DNA from: Toxoplasma gondii ME49
Taxonomy: Eukaryota > Apicomplexa > Conoidasida > Eucoccidiorida > Sarcocystidae
Assembly (NCBI RefSeq): GCF_000006565.2
Contig: NC_031475.1
Span: 2,193,190-2,257,189 of the forward strand
DNA: 64,000 nucleotides
Direction: 5' to 3'
Below, piece by piece: positions 12,801-25,900 of the stretch (positions are counted from its first letter, which is position 1; each line of letters begins with the position of its first letter). A program made the position numbers and the translations under genes. The notes under the pieces are model-generated. The model saw nothing but the letters and a program-made list of their open reading frames with translations, was not told the origin of the DNA and ran no database searches.

Positions 12801-13694
12801 CCTTCGAAAGTCAATTGCAGTAGCTGTTTTATTTTTCCAAAGGAGCTCTTTTTTCCACCCTGGATCCCCGTTGTTACACTTCCAGTTCCCGTGCCACAAA
12901 CACGAGTCCCAGTGGGAATGACTACTAGCCCAGTGTCGAGTAGACAGGGCAACATTTCCGAATCCACTGCATTACCCCGGCAGTTTTTTCGCTCTTTCAG
13001 TCGACTTCTACGTTCAAGAGAGGTTTAACTCAGTGCCAATGACACAGAGGAGTGTAGACGAAAAAGTGCTGTCCGTCACACTGAGGCTACCCATTTGAAC
13101 CCGTGTTCCCGGCGTCGTCTGGTTATAGGTAAATCGGGACAGTTGAAAGTCGAGCGATGACGTTTTTGCAAGAGCCGTTCCCTGTTTTCTTCGATTTGCT
13201 TGCACAGCTCGCGAAACGTTGGCGAAAATGATTTACATCCACACTAAAATAGCAGACGATCTCAGTTTTTTTAGTCGTTCGAGCTTTTTAATCGTCGGTG
13301 CTGCCCCGAGTGACAGACTGATGAATCAGCGCGACTCTCTTTAGGGGACCGCGAAGCATATGCCTATACGTCTTCACTTTTTTCGCATTATGTTCTGCGC
13401 CTTTTACTGTTTAAGGCGCGTGCTTGTGTCCGAATGCGTGCTGTGCATTGCGAAATCTGCGGGTTCTTTACACTTATCTTTTCCCGCCCGAATTTGTGTC
13501 TAAACTTTAAATCGACGGAGCTCACGAGGCAGTCATGACACGGTCGCGGATGGACGACAAACAGATCACAACTGAGAAGGGAAATAAGAGACAGAGCCTG
13601 CAGGCTTCTTTGGAAGCAAACTGTGAGTCCTCTCGTCACATCAACTTCTGAAAATTGTGTTCGTGGAATGCAGAGGAGTGTAAAAATTTGAAAA
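9802..13694. other. Intergenic region, 3.9 kb, between two plus-strand genes
   Basis: This stretch holds the 3' untranslated region of the COPI-associated gene and the promoter and leader of the PH-domain gene. Several open frames of 65-109 codons are present, but none has recognisable domains or consistent splice partners. A G-run cluster lies near 12.15 kb (listed separately). The bases just before 13695 are A-rich (AAAAATGAG), a good start context. Confidence 0.5.
12141..12170 (+). other. G-run cluster, possible G-quadruplex
   Basis: Two long guanine runs (six and eight G) and further GG pairs lie within 30 bases in otherwise mixed sequence, about 1.5 kb upstream of the PH-gene start. Such a tract can fold as a quadruplex on the plus strand. 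A regulatory role is only a guess. Confidence 0.45.
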
Positions 13695-16600
13695 ATGAGT
13701 GCTTCCGTAGACATTGTGAATGGGAACAGGACTTATGCCCCGCCACACGGGGAAGAGGGAAATAGGCAGACAGCTAGGTCCTACCCTGGAGCCCCTGTGA
13801 CTGACTCCTGTGGTCACGAACATGCAGCCAAGCGCACCTCGTCGTCTCTGGCTAATACTCCCGTTACCTGCGTCAACGAGGTCTTACCGCAAGTAAGTCA
13901 AGAGGACGAGCAACTGACTCTGCCTCTCGCTCTTTCCCAGACAATTGACTGTCTTGCGGAGGTCCCTGGAGAGCCTGCCCTCGCCGCGGATGCTTCTCCC
14001 TCCCAGCACGCCTGCGGTGAGATGGCGAGAGAGGAGAAGCTGGACAACCTGGAAACGTCTGGGGATAATTGCGTGAGAAGGGTCGGAGACAATGGAGAAG
14101 TGTGCCTCAAGTCTTGCTGTCAGGAAGGGGAAGGCAGCATAGGAATGTCTTTCGCAGGATCGGACAGAGACCCAGACGAAAGCGCGCGAGCGTCTGCGCC
14201 AGCTTGCTGTGGGAGAAGGTGGAACAAAGCACCAAACGAAATGCGGACACATGAAGGATGTGTCCTGTCGCTGTATATTAGATCAACAGGAGGGAGACGG
14301 GACCAAAGCGCTGCCAGGATGGACGCGGCCTCCTGCCGCGAGGAACCCTCACGCTGTGAGCATGCGGCGAATGGCGGGGACGCCTCAAATCTCAACCACC
14401 CGCAGGAGCCACCTTTTTCTTCTCTTCACCTCTCTCACTTGCAAGATCCCGTTTTTGAAAGCGGGAGGAGCTGCCCGCCTCTAGCGACGGTCGACGGCAG
14501 CTTGAAGTTTGACCGGGTGCGCCTCGATCCTGGACTGAGAACGCTGCTGGAGGACAGCGGCGAAGGTTTCGACGACGACGAGATTGTAGAGTCGTCCGCC
14601 ATGAAGCGAGGAAATTCGTGGCCATGTAAGTCAAGCAGCCATATAAGTTGTGAACACTTAAAAATTTCACGGATATACACAGACAAAGCCCTGCTTCTGG
14701 TAGCTGGACGGAAAGGATTTTTTTCGGATGAGTCAGCTTCGCCAGTCGTGGGTTTATGAAGGCATCCTTCGACACAAAAATATTTTATCAGCGCGCATTT
14801 TTATCCTTCTCAACATCTATATCAATACACATACTCGAGTACACACGCGTGCGTGTGCATGCATGACAATCCGATGAGAAATTCATTGTATTTGTCTGAA
14901 GACACTCGCATGCAGACCGTCTGAAAGAACAGTTCTCCAATTTCTTGAGTGATGCGTATATTTCTGCTGGACGCACCTTCTGGCCCTCCTATGGACTGAT
15001 CTCTCCAGACTTTTGGGTGCGGCGTCACCTTCTCCTTGAACGCCGATCCCTCCTGTACTTCTCGTTTCCGCCTTCCCCGTGTGCACCTCCACGCGGTTTT
15101 CTGCCTCTCCACGCCCACACGCGTGTCTTGGTTCTTCCGGAGCGGATATCGCTGTACGGGCGGACAAACGCCTATCTTCTCGCGGTGTTCAATCCTTCTC
15201 CTTCTACGGCTCTTCTGCCGCCCATCCCCTCTTCGAAGGCCTCGCTCCTGTCGACTCTGGTGGCTTTCCTCCCCACAGCAGCTGCGGCCCTTTCCGTGGT
15301 GGGATCCAATGTGTCTCCGTCGCCGTGTCGGGCGCCATCGTTCCTTTCGGGCACCTCGTCCTTCTCGCTTCCACCTCAGTGGCGGCTGCATCGAGGGCAT
15401 CGCACGAAGCATCCTAAGTCGCCTTCTTTCCGGCGCCTGTCTACGTCCTCTGGCGCGCGCAGCCCTTCCGTGGCTCCTGTGCCTTGGTCTCCGATAAACC
15501 CCATCCTAGCAATCAAGGTGCCGACGCTCAGCGCTTCGCAGCTGCCGCTGCTGTCTTCTGCATCCAACACAGGTGCCTCGAGCGACTGCAGCCTCGACGT
15601 CTCTCTGCGGTCATCGCCAGACACACGGACACATGCTGTCTCTTCCCTGTCTCCTCCCGTGGTGATTTGCTCGCCTGATTCCTTCTCGGCAACGTTTGAC
15701 AACGCTGAGCAGCCCAAGTTTCTCTTCGATTTCGGGGACCCCGGTACCTACTGCCGATTCTGTCGCTCTCTCGCGCTGACCATTCGTCGCGTTCAGAGAC
15801 AGGCGGACGCAAAGAATACCGTCAACCTCTCGCAGAGGCTCTCTCAGGGAGCTGGGGCTTCTCCCCGCCACTGGGAGTCGGACTCGCCGGGACGCTCGAA
15901 AGCCCCTTCACAGAGCAAAAACGCATCATCTTCCTGCTCTTCCTGCCTGCATCTCTCAGAGAGAGTAAGCGGAGAGGCGGTACCGTCAAGGCGGGACGAA
16001 GAGCCAGAGAATGCGACGCACATACACAACCGTCTGTCGTATGTCGCTGCGCCACCAGGGGTCTGCCGCTCCCCTGTCTTCTATCCGTCGAGGTGCCCGT
16101 CGACTCACAAAAGAACTCCAGCGACGGCGGCAACTGTAAGAGCCGGCTCCAGTGAGTTTCAGTCTTCTCCCGGCTTATATTCGTTGTCTGAGAGTCCATC
16201 GTGGAATAGGGACGAAGCCACGCACCCCGCTGCGTGTAGAACGCGTTTCTTGGAGCCTGCCAGCTGCGCGACGGATCTGGACAGCCGACCATGCCTGGCC
16301 ATTCTTCCTCGCTGGGACACTGTCCCCCTTGGTGGCACACCAGCTCACCACTGTCGATGTCAGGTCTGTATGTACAGTGATTCGAAACCAGAGGAGGGTT
16401 GTCAGCGTGCTCAGGCTCCGTGTTTGTCCTCGTCTTCGTGCTGCCCTCGAGAGCTAGATGCGTGCAGGGCGAGGGGATGCTTTCTAGGTCCACAGGGGCC
16501 TCCTGACGGGGAGCCCATCTCTTTATCAAACACGAGAGAAGTTCTTCCTCGTTTCAACTCGGGCTTCTCTGCGGGATCGTCGCGGGTCCCTGTGGAGAAA

Positions 16601-19162
16601 GGCGAATTTTTTCCAGGGAGTACAAGTCCTTGTACGTGGGGGTATGCCGAGTCTGAGCAGCTCGAGCCCCGTGCTGACGTTGTTGAGGCCTTATCTTCTC
16701 TCCTCGACTGTCTGAAGTCGAAAAAGCGCCGCGAGCAGAGGGAACTTAGGGGTCGACCGGTGAGACAAGAAGGAAGAGGGCAGGGCGGGTATTTTCCACT
16801 GCACAGCGCGGAAGGAGGCGTTTTGTGTGCTGCTCATCAAAACCGAGTCTTTGAGCAAGGCCAAGTTGCCATGACTCCGCAACCATTTGTGCCCGCAGCA
16901 GGGCCAGTTATGCCTGTTTCTCCCTCGCAAGAACCTCAATTCTGTGGATGCCTCCCAAGTAGGGATGAGTTCGTGGAGCCCGTTGGCGATTCAACTCACC
17001 TAGCTTCTGGTGGCGACGCAGAGCCACTCCGCAGGGAGGTTGTGCGAGGCTCGGACGGAGATTGTCGCTGTTGCAAAAGTGAGGAAATTGTGGACCGTGG
17101 AGGGGACGAGATACACGGTGGTACCGGTTCGGAGCAGCGGTCTCAGACGGAATCCACAGAGACAATCCGATCGCTCAGCCACACTATGAACAAGTTACTG
17201 CATGCACTGGAGGAGTTCTCGCCTCATGCATCTCCTCAGTGGACTGGAGAAAAATCATCAAAAAGGGAGCTTTCTCAACGGCCAGGAGGCACTTTTCCCA
17301 GCAACAACACGACCACTACTTCACCTTCCCGAGAGGGCAAAGCCCAACGCGTGTTCGGTGCTGCCTTGTGTCCGACGGATCCATGGTTACGTTCTCGCAG
17401 GGAAAGCGACGGGGGCCACTCTCTGAACATCGCGGACCAGACAACGTCAGAGTACGGCTCGTACGGTTCTTCGAGGCCGAGCACCTCCCGACCTCGTGAT
17501 GCTGGGCGGATGAGTTCCTTCGGCAAAGAAAACAAAGGCATACACAACGAAGAAGACTGTCAGGGTCTGCACACAGTGTCCCCGGACACCACGGAGCCGT
17601 ACTTCGGCGGAGACGAGACCACTCGCGCATTTTCCGCGAGCAGAGGGGAGTTTGATATCGACGGGACTGCCGAAGACGGAACTTCTGCAGCGAAAGACCT
17701 GCTGCTCGTGCAGCAGCAGGATCAACTCGAGCGGCTTCAGTCGGTGGTAGATTTCCTTCTGCGACAGCAAGAACTACAGCTCGCTGAAGGGCGACAGAAA
17801 GACGAGGCGGCCCTTCGGGAAGAGTGGGAAGAACAACAGAGACAGTGGGAGGTGGAGAGGCGCCTGAGATTGCATGCAAGCCCTTGCCACATGGACGGAG
17901 GGCGTAAATCTCTCGGGACTCCAGGTTGTCCCGCTCCGCAAAACGCTCAACTACCCGCGGCGGATACTTTGACTTGTTATGAGTCTGCCGGGGAAAAGTT
18001 TGATGGGATTGCTAAGCCAGGAAACTCTATGGGCTTGCAGGGAGGTGGGTCGGTGTGTTTTGCCGTGGAGAACGGCCTGTCACCTTCTGCGTATACAGCA
18101 CAAGGGGGAGGAGCCGAAGACACTGCATGCTGTCTTGCCGCTTCGTCTGTTCCACTAAGGTCGCCTCCTTGCTTCCCGCTTTCTGGTGGTGATCACGTGG
18201 CAAGCCAAGAGGGGACGAGGGGCATAATGTATGAAGAGAAGGACAGGTCACCTTCATGTGAGGGTGAGACGATGGTAGACTCATATGTGAGCCCTGTCAT
18301 ACGAGCTTCACAAATGACTGAGAACGAGGAAATTTTGTCGGCAGAGAAGAGTGTGTTGCACGAAAGGATTTATAGTCAACCTGACGTGGGCCCTCCGAAT
18401 TTTCCAGAGAAAAGAGTGGAACAGCCGCTTTTTTTCAGCATCTCGACACCGCGATTCCGTCTCGACACGTGTGATGACGACGAGGATCTGCCACAGACAA
18501 CACCTACTGGTTATCGAGTGCATTACAGTTTGGGAGGTCGGGGTTGCAAAGAAGGCAGGGCATGCTGTACAAGCGATCAAGGCAGACACGATCCCGTTTC
18601 CCCAGCGAGCGCAGTAAAGAGACCAGACTTCAATCTTGGACTAGCTCCAGCTCTGGCTGCTCTGCCCGGCACGAGCATCCACCAGCCCGGTGAGGAGACA
18701 GATTACGTCGAGGAGACAGTTCAGATGCATGACAAAGGGCCAAAGGTTGGACAAGTCAAAGACAATCACGAATCGCATTGCGTTTGGGGTGAGGAGACTT
18801 CATTTGAGGGGACGGGAAAAGGGTTCCAGGAGGCGAACGAAACAGGCAGTGAAGAGGACGTCAACAGCGGGCGGAAGGACGCTCTGATGCCAGCAGGAGA
18901 TGAAAAAGGCAAAGAGATACGCAATCAGCTTTCGTTTCCATCCGCTTCGGCAGCACACGCCTGGGCGCGTTTGCAGGTATCCATAGAACAAGAGGAAAAG
19001 AGAGACTGTGTGCACACGACCAGCGATGCAGGCAGTGGCGTGTCACCGACGTCGGCCGCCGAAAGAGACGGAGAGGTTGAAATATGGAGCAGTTTCCCAT
19101 CAGAAAAAGATGTCCAGAAACAGCACACGAAGATGTCGAAGAAGGAACTGGTAAAAACCTAG
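13695..19162 (+). CDS. PH-domain-containing protein, large and mostly disordered, about 1,694 aa, 2 exons
   Basis: Exon 1 is 13695-14625 and exon 2 is 15009-19162, with a phase-1 junction (T|AC) and canonical gtaagt/ctccag signals. Residues 1-300 are polar and disordered. Around residues 305-374 the sequence reads like the first strands of a pleckstrin-homology domain (KRGNSWP then FWVRRHLLL, YFSF, VLVLPERISLYG). About 170 Ser/Pro-rich residues follow (375-544), then FLFDFGDPGTYCRFCRSL (about 548-565) fits the last strand and C-terminal helix of the same domain, though the usual Trp of that helix is absent. The remainder is disordered apart from a coiled coil of about 60 residues near 1206-1265 (LLVQQQDQLERLQ...). 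PH domains bind phosphoinositides or proteins, so a membrane-linked scaffold role is inferred. No transmembrane span or signal peptide is seen. A gtaaaa near the 3' end could be a further donor, but the frame stops at 19160-19162. Confidence 0.75.
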
Positions 19163-22100
19163 GACTTAACTGTCCAGATCACCTCGTGGACGGAGAATGC
19201 CAATGGGAGAGGCATTTGTACGTTACAAGGCGATTCAAAAAGGAAACTCTCTGCACATTTCCGACAACGGGGTGCAGGAGAAACGCAAGCGGGAAGACAT
19301 GGGAAGAGAACTTCATATTTTTGAGTTACGTATACGTACGGTGTAGGGAGGTCCGTGAAGCAAAATCAGCCTACAAAGGACCGACAGAGCCTTCACGTTT
19401 CTCTGCTTGTATCCTCCCGGCGATTCGTATAAATATGTATGTGTACACAAACACGGAATTTTCAGTGCATTCTGCTTGAATAAAACCTTTGTCCACTCGA
19501 GCAGCAAAGACCACGACGAATATTTTTTTCCAGTTTCTCGTATGCCTTCTGGATACTCACTATTAAATGTAACACGCGCGTGTCATGTAGAAACTGTGAT
19601 GCTGAAGATACCGGCAATATTAGTGGAGGCTTATCGGCCCTCAAAAATTTTATATATCTTCCAAGAATAAAGAATTAGGGAAGATAAAATTGAGGTGACT
19701 TTTGTAGACATCTCTGCTATGTCGCAGCGGGAGCCACTACTGTAGGGGTTTTCTATCGGTTGCAACGCAAGGTACCGTCAAATGACCCTGAGCCTTTGAA
19801 AAATAGACGGATGTATTTCTAACAACGAACTTCCAGTTCAACGTAAAACTGCGAGACGAAGACGTCGGTTTTGCAGCTGCTATTCTTTGCTGAAAATTTT
19901 CGAACTCGAACTGTAAAAATTCAGTTAGTCGTGACGTACTTCAGACCACTTATCTATAGTCACTCTATACATAGTGGTGAGTTAAGTGAGGGAAGACAGA
20001 GTGTACGCGATTTAATTACGCCGTTTTTCTGGGCACGACGTCACATCGAAATATAGAGTGATGGTTGCTAATAACGGCAGTACTTCGTTGATTAGTCATA
20101 GATACATGCAGAGTATTGTCGATGCTCATCAGCTGCTGAACAGTGCGTGGCAGGAGCACTGGCCGCTTGAATATGCGGCTGTGGCTTTCGACGTAGTTCT
20201 TCGGAATGCGTTAGTCACAGAGTAACAGGCGATTATTGGTGCGCTAGCACGAAGCTGAGGCCACTATCGCAGGTTGTAGTAGTCTTGTTTTTGACAGACA
20301 TCACCGCAAGACCCATTAAGCCTCTCTTCTTCAAGGATCCGAGAGATTCGCGCGAACTGAAGCAGCTTGTTGAATCGCTGAATCTCCTCAATGGGAACTA
20401 TCCGTAGAGGCGTGACATCACGTTCCCAGCGGACGGCAATCAGTGGGATTGTATCCTTGCAGTATCTTTACATTTCTGGTGGGTAACTCCCTATGCATTA
20501 ACACGTGATGATGATTTCGTACACAGGTGGAACAAGGTGCATGCGAAGGCCAGGAGCGAATCAAGTCATTGTGCTTGGTGTCTTTTCAGCTTGTTTCATC
20601 ACGACTTCGCTTGTAACCCATTGTGCCTCGAAGATTTACAAGGCTATAGACTTCCACAGCCTCCGCCATACCTCTGTTGAGAAGTGGTCTGTTGTTCAGT
20701 CAGCCTTTCGGGGCACAGGGCCGTGGGCGCTGACCAACGGTACACGTCTTTCTTGCTGCGGCGTTTGAATGCGATCAGTGTACAGTGCCGTTCGCGCGAT
20801 ACATTCTATTTGTTTTCAAAGACGTGTGCATGTGCAGATCGCTTCTGTTATCATCGGCACCGTTCTCACCGAGACTTGGCGGCTAGACATTGTTCACGTT
20901 AGGGACGTAGGGGGAGTGCGTACCGTTTGTTGAAAACTGAGTGAATCTGCTTGTTATCATAGACGGTAAACGTGTTATCATAGAAGGTGGAGGCTACGGA
21001 CGGTAAAAATCTGTGACTTATACCCGTGTCATTTTCAACATACTGTTCTGAGGATTAATCGTATCATGGCTGTTAGAAACGCCGCCTGCTCCATATGTCT
21101 CCTTGGATGTGTTTAACGAATTCCCTGCTGACACACAGAAATGCAAATAACCTAAAATTATGGGTTCCATACGGCACTGTCGTTTTTACTTCACCAGCAC
21201 GTTCTATGACCTTGTCCTTTGGTTGGTTTCGCTTCCTGATTGCAGGTTCCTACAGAACGTCGGACCTACAACAAGTACCTTCCTACATCGTGTTTCGACC
21301 TCGAGTTACCACAAGCTTAACTGATCCTGGTTCATTCCCGCGGAGACGAAACAATGCACCGTTACCGGTTGTACAGCTTTCTGAGTTATGTGGAGATGTG
21401 TTTTTTTCATAGAGCGAAGCATTGAAGTGAGAGCATAGTTCCTCTCTTGAGTGCCGAAACTTCGACACGCACACTGCTTCTGTGGTGACACCTCCCCCCG
21501 TTTCCCTCTGAGCTCTTTCGCTGATTCAGTTACGATTCTTAAATGAGCGGCGAGCACAAATGTGTCCTTTTTCACTCGGTCACTTGTCATGTGGGGGCTA
21601 AGGGAGAGCGGAGCGAAAAGAACGGTGCATGCATCTGCGTAAAAATAACGGATGACAGTGGCCACGGAGTGTGAAACTACGATAAAACACCGGAGGACTA
21701 TATAAAACAAAGCTTTTGACAGATCCCTTTCCCCCCTACTGTCTGACTGTATAATCCGGACACATAGTGCCGAACTTCGGACTTATGTTAAAGTGCTCGG
21801 TTTCTATCCTGTTGTTATTCGATAGATCTGGTCACTATTTCCCGAGAGAGCGTTGTAACAAATCGGCGGAATTCCTGCAGTAAAGGATGTGTCTCTGGTT
21901 ATAACAGATTAATGCTGCTGATTCGTAGACATATAAGCGAAGGATCCGGCACATATGTCACACCCTAATCAAAACGTGGCGCCGGGATAGCATGATGCGC
22001 TGAGAATGAATAAAATTGACTTCAAAATCGCATAAACAAGCGAAAAAAAACTGCCGGAATTCCAGGGCAAAATGAGTCGTCAGAACACAAAATATAGGAT

Positions 22101-22997
22101 TTCCATTGTTCGTGGACACCTTGGTGGCATTAGTGGTGTCTCGCACTGAGAAACCCCGGAATTTCCCCGGAACGCTCGGACTGCAAATCATCCTCAAGGT
22201 TGTCTCTACAAACTGTCCCCAGAAACGGTTGCTTTTCCCAAGCTAGAACGGAGCCGTTCGGTTCCGAAAAGAGGGAGACTCGTGAAATGGTTTCTAACCG
22301 CGGTGCCACTGGAAGTTCTTACAGGATCGGAAGCACTGGTCGGTGCGTCGGCGACTGTGTCCCTCGCTACTCACCAATTCTCCTGACTGTTTTGACCACG
22401 CTGTCTTGCAATGAGCAGCTGAAGGGTTATTTCCACCGTCGCGCTGGTGGCTGTCACGTTTCCACTGTAGGATTCCAACGTAGCTGGCCGAGAGAAGTGC
22501 TTGTCAGTCGACACAGCCTCCTACGTGCTCCTCTCACGTTACTGCAGAGGATGTCGAGGGGCGTGTTCCTTCACTTTGTCCCTCTTCGTTTTCACCCTCG
22601 CCGTTGGCTTTATCTTCGTCTCATCTTTCGGTGTCATCTCTGCCACTACAAAGCTGTTCACACGCCACACCTCCCGGACCATCGGCGGCGGCACCGTCCC
22701 TCATTCTCTCAAATACTCTGTCCGTGAACACTTTGATGCTTCGGCGGCAGGAAAAATTATAGATCGAATAGCATCTATTTCCTCTGACTGTCTCCTCCTC
22801 AACGACACGACGTTCAGCGTCACGAGACTGCGCCTGAAAACAATTGTTCCCTTCTCCGCGCCACACGTGGATCAAGACTGTCTCTGGCTTATATGAATAG
22901 AACAGGCAGGCAAGAAAAGAGGAAAACCAGCTCATTTGCCACTAATCTTCCGTCCGCCTTCTTTTTTAGTGCGAGCTGCCCGTCGAATCCACCAGCC
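19163..22997. other. Intergenic region, 3.8 kb, with one coding-like island
   Basis: Between the PH gene and the LRR gene. The first 2.5 kb is more AT-rich than its surroundings and has many stops in all frames, apart from a coding-like minus-strand island near 20.3 kb listed separately. From about 22.2 kb to 22.99 kb it is pyrimidine-rich and probably the leader and promoter of the LRR gene. The open frames there (for example 22501-22896) are best explained by that composition. Confidence 0.5.
20264..20467 (-). other. Orphan coding-like segment, possible exon or gene relic
   Basis: On the minus strand a frame without ATG is open for 67 codons and reads as convincing protein: IPLIAVRWERDVTPLRIVPI, then EEIQRFNKLL, then RISRILEEERLNG, with charged/hydrophobic spacing suggestive of an amphipathic helix. 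It is preceded by an AG (gatactgcaag) and contains a GT (TGCG|gtgatg) that could bound an exon of about 140 bases. No neighbouring exon or start was found. The plus strand of the same bases is also open for about 39 codons, so chance cannot be excluded. It may be an exon of an unrecognised gene, a pseudogene fragment, or noise. Confidence 0.35.
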
Positions 22998-25900
22998 ATG
23001 TTAGCCTACAATGGACTGAATGAGCTGTCCGATGATATGGGAGAAGACGGGAGCGAGAGTCCAAGGGAGCGGACTAACTCCCAGGTTTCCAGCCCCAATG
23101 AGACTCTATTTTTTCCCTGGAGAAAGGACCTGAGAAGCCTGAAGGGACAAAGCCGCTCAGATGAGTGCATTCGTACTGATTTAAGGCTCAAGATAAACTC
23201 TCCGCCAGACGGTGCAAAGAACGTTGAAAGAAGACGAGGCTCCATTCCTCCGCAGCATGGGACCACCAGTAAAACGGAGGAGCCCTGGTGAGCGCGAACA
23301 TTATCACGCGAGAAGTGTGTGCATAGTACCATGTTCACTGAAGTGTATTTTCGCGACCATTTACAGATTCATGTCTCTGCATAGATAGTATTCGGGGGAT
23401 AAATGCCCTCTAAACTCGGGAAGTTGAAAGGGAGACACTTCTGTGGTCTTCTTGCTCACGGTGACTCGCAATTCTTTCTTCACTGAATAACATGGTTAGT
23501 TTAACGTGATATGGCCAAGTTTCACTCGTATATACATATACTCACGGCTGTGAGAGAGAGATCTGAGTCTGTTTACGCATGCAATCGACGATGCATATAC
23601 GTGCTGTTGGAAGCTTGTGGCCTAAAAAAAATTGAAGCTTTAAATGCGTTAAACAAGGAAACGAGACTTCTCTGCTTCTTCACGTGTGCGTAACCAAATG
23701 CCAAATGGTGCTTGATTCTTTTCCATCGTTTGTTTCCTATCAAGCAACAAGGTACGCAGGTAGGTGCCTCATCTCTTGCACAGCTTACTCCACAAACTCC
23801 TGTCCTCCCATTGCCTTCACGAACCCTCAGTCACGACATTTTCACGACGAGGTCCACCTGTTGCTATGACTTCAGGGATGAAAAGCGTTGTTTACTCCAC
23901 ATTGCGTCGGCGAACGACATCAGACATCTGCTACTTGAAGACTGTCTGGATGAAGTTAAAAAACTCGAGCTTGTTATGGAAAAGTTTATTCCCGTTTCTA
24001 CCTTCGGGCGATTTCCAAACCTTCAGGAGCTCGTACTCGTTAGCCAGGGGCTGACGACCCTGACAGACATTGGAAGTTGCAGATTTCTGAAGAAACTAGT
24101 TGTCTCCGAGAATAAATTAACCTCCCTCGAAGGTCTGCCCTGAACGGAAGATGCAAGTTGGGTCGATTATCAACAGGGCAGCGTACACCGAGGGAGACGG
24201 GGTGTGGGCGACAACAGAAAAACAGGCCGCAGGCTGTAGAGAGCTGGGAGCCAAAGATGCAAATGGCACAGAGTTTGTAGCTTACACATGGCGACAGAGG
24301 AGCAGGGATGCTGTCTCATATTCAAGTCAGTCTTCAGTGGCACGTTGGTCTTTACGCTGCCCCTTCTCATGCATAAGACGATTTTCGCGCGCATACCTGT
24401 GTGGCGTTTCCCCGATCTCCCCGTTGCTGTAAAGCCCACCGGAGGCACCAACCTGTTTGCGGTTTTGTACTGGCCCCCATCATATGTTTTTCTGACGGAA
24501 GAGATGATAAATTTCAACAAAATCGTGCCCTTGTTCCATATCTGCGTTTCTTGCTGTCCACCATTTGTGTCTCTAGGCCTGTCGGCAGTGGCAGATCTCG
24601 AGTTCTTGGATGCATCTTTCAACAGAATTTCCTCCCTCGGGCTCCACCTGAGAGGTCTAAGCAAGCTGCATACGCTGCGAATTGCGTCTAACAGACTGGA
24701 GACTCTCAGCGGCCTCAGCCACGCTTCGGGCGTTGTTGAGCTTCACGCACCTGGGAATAGAATAGAAGAACTCGGCCGTGGGCTCCGGGACAACCTCAAG
24801 CTACAAAGGGTCAATCTCGCCTCGAACAGGTTCAACCCGTTTGGTACATTTTTGCTGCTGCTTGCGTGGATTCATGCAGCGCGGATGCGGATTGCGCGAG
24901 TGGTGTATCACGGTGTTACATTGCTATTTCGTCCTCTCTCGGGATGCCATTGTCCTTCCGAGTTCTCTTCAGACTGATAAGCATGGTGGCGCCGGACTGC
25001 GAAGCTACATATTTGTGTATTTGCATATCACCGCGCTAGTCATTGTGTAGGTATACACACATGCATGTTCCCACAAGTCTGTGCAGACGCGCGTACACGA
25101 GCAGACAAATATGTTGTGATACGGAATGTGCAGGGAGGGCGACAAAAGTTCAATTGTCGTACACAATTACCATTTTATGAGTGAGCTGGACTGTGTCGCT
25201 TTTTGATAACACCGTAGCTCTCGTGTTCGCCTATGCATTGTGTGGTACAAAAATAAAGAGAGAGCAAGAAGTTTCCTACACAAGCACACTGCATGCTTTC
25301 ATCTGACCGAGGACCTGCCTTTTTACATCTCTGAGAAAAACGCGAAACCGTGTATTGTCCCAGATGTGTTCTGTCCTGATGCGAACAGAATAAGAGACCT
25401 GTCGGAAGTGTTCTACCTGACGCTACTGCCTGAGCTCATGGAGCTGCACATGGCTGACCTGGATTTCAGTGCATCGGCGAATCCAGTTTGCAAACTGAAG
25501 AACTTCGAAACATTCTGCATTTACCATCTTCCCCATCTTAAGGTGATTGCTAGGCTCTGCATGTGTATATTGACTTATACGCTTTTACCCGCAGAGAGAT
25601 AAACGTATGCATTCACTTGTGCCCGCCAGTAGGAACGCTGTTGCATGCGTGGAGTGTATGCATGACTCTATGCACACCACACGTGCAAGATTGCTTGAAG
25701 AATGTACAATTGTTGGTTTTCATCCGAAGGTCTCATCCGTCTTTTGCGCCTGGTGGAGCGCCCGACACCTCATTCCTGTTCCACGTCCGTGGTTGGATAG
25801 TATTTCCCGTATCACGGATATGGGCATTTTTAGATCAGAGAGGACTGAGACGGCATAATTCTCTTTAGCGGTTTGGAGACCGGAAATTTCTGCATGCAGA

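Noticed and set aside
22501..22896. 131-codon plus-strand frame with a hydrophobic stretch
   Set aside because: Hydrophobicity comes from pyrimidine-rich leader sequence; no family resemblance or splice partner, and it sits just before the LRR gene start.
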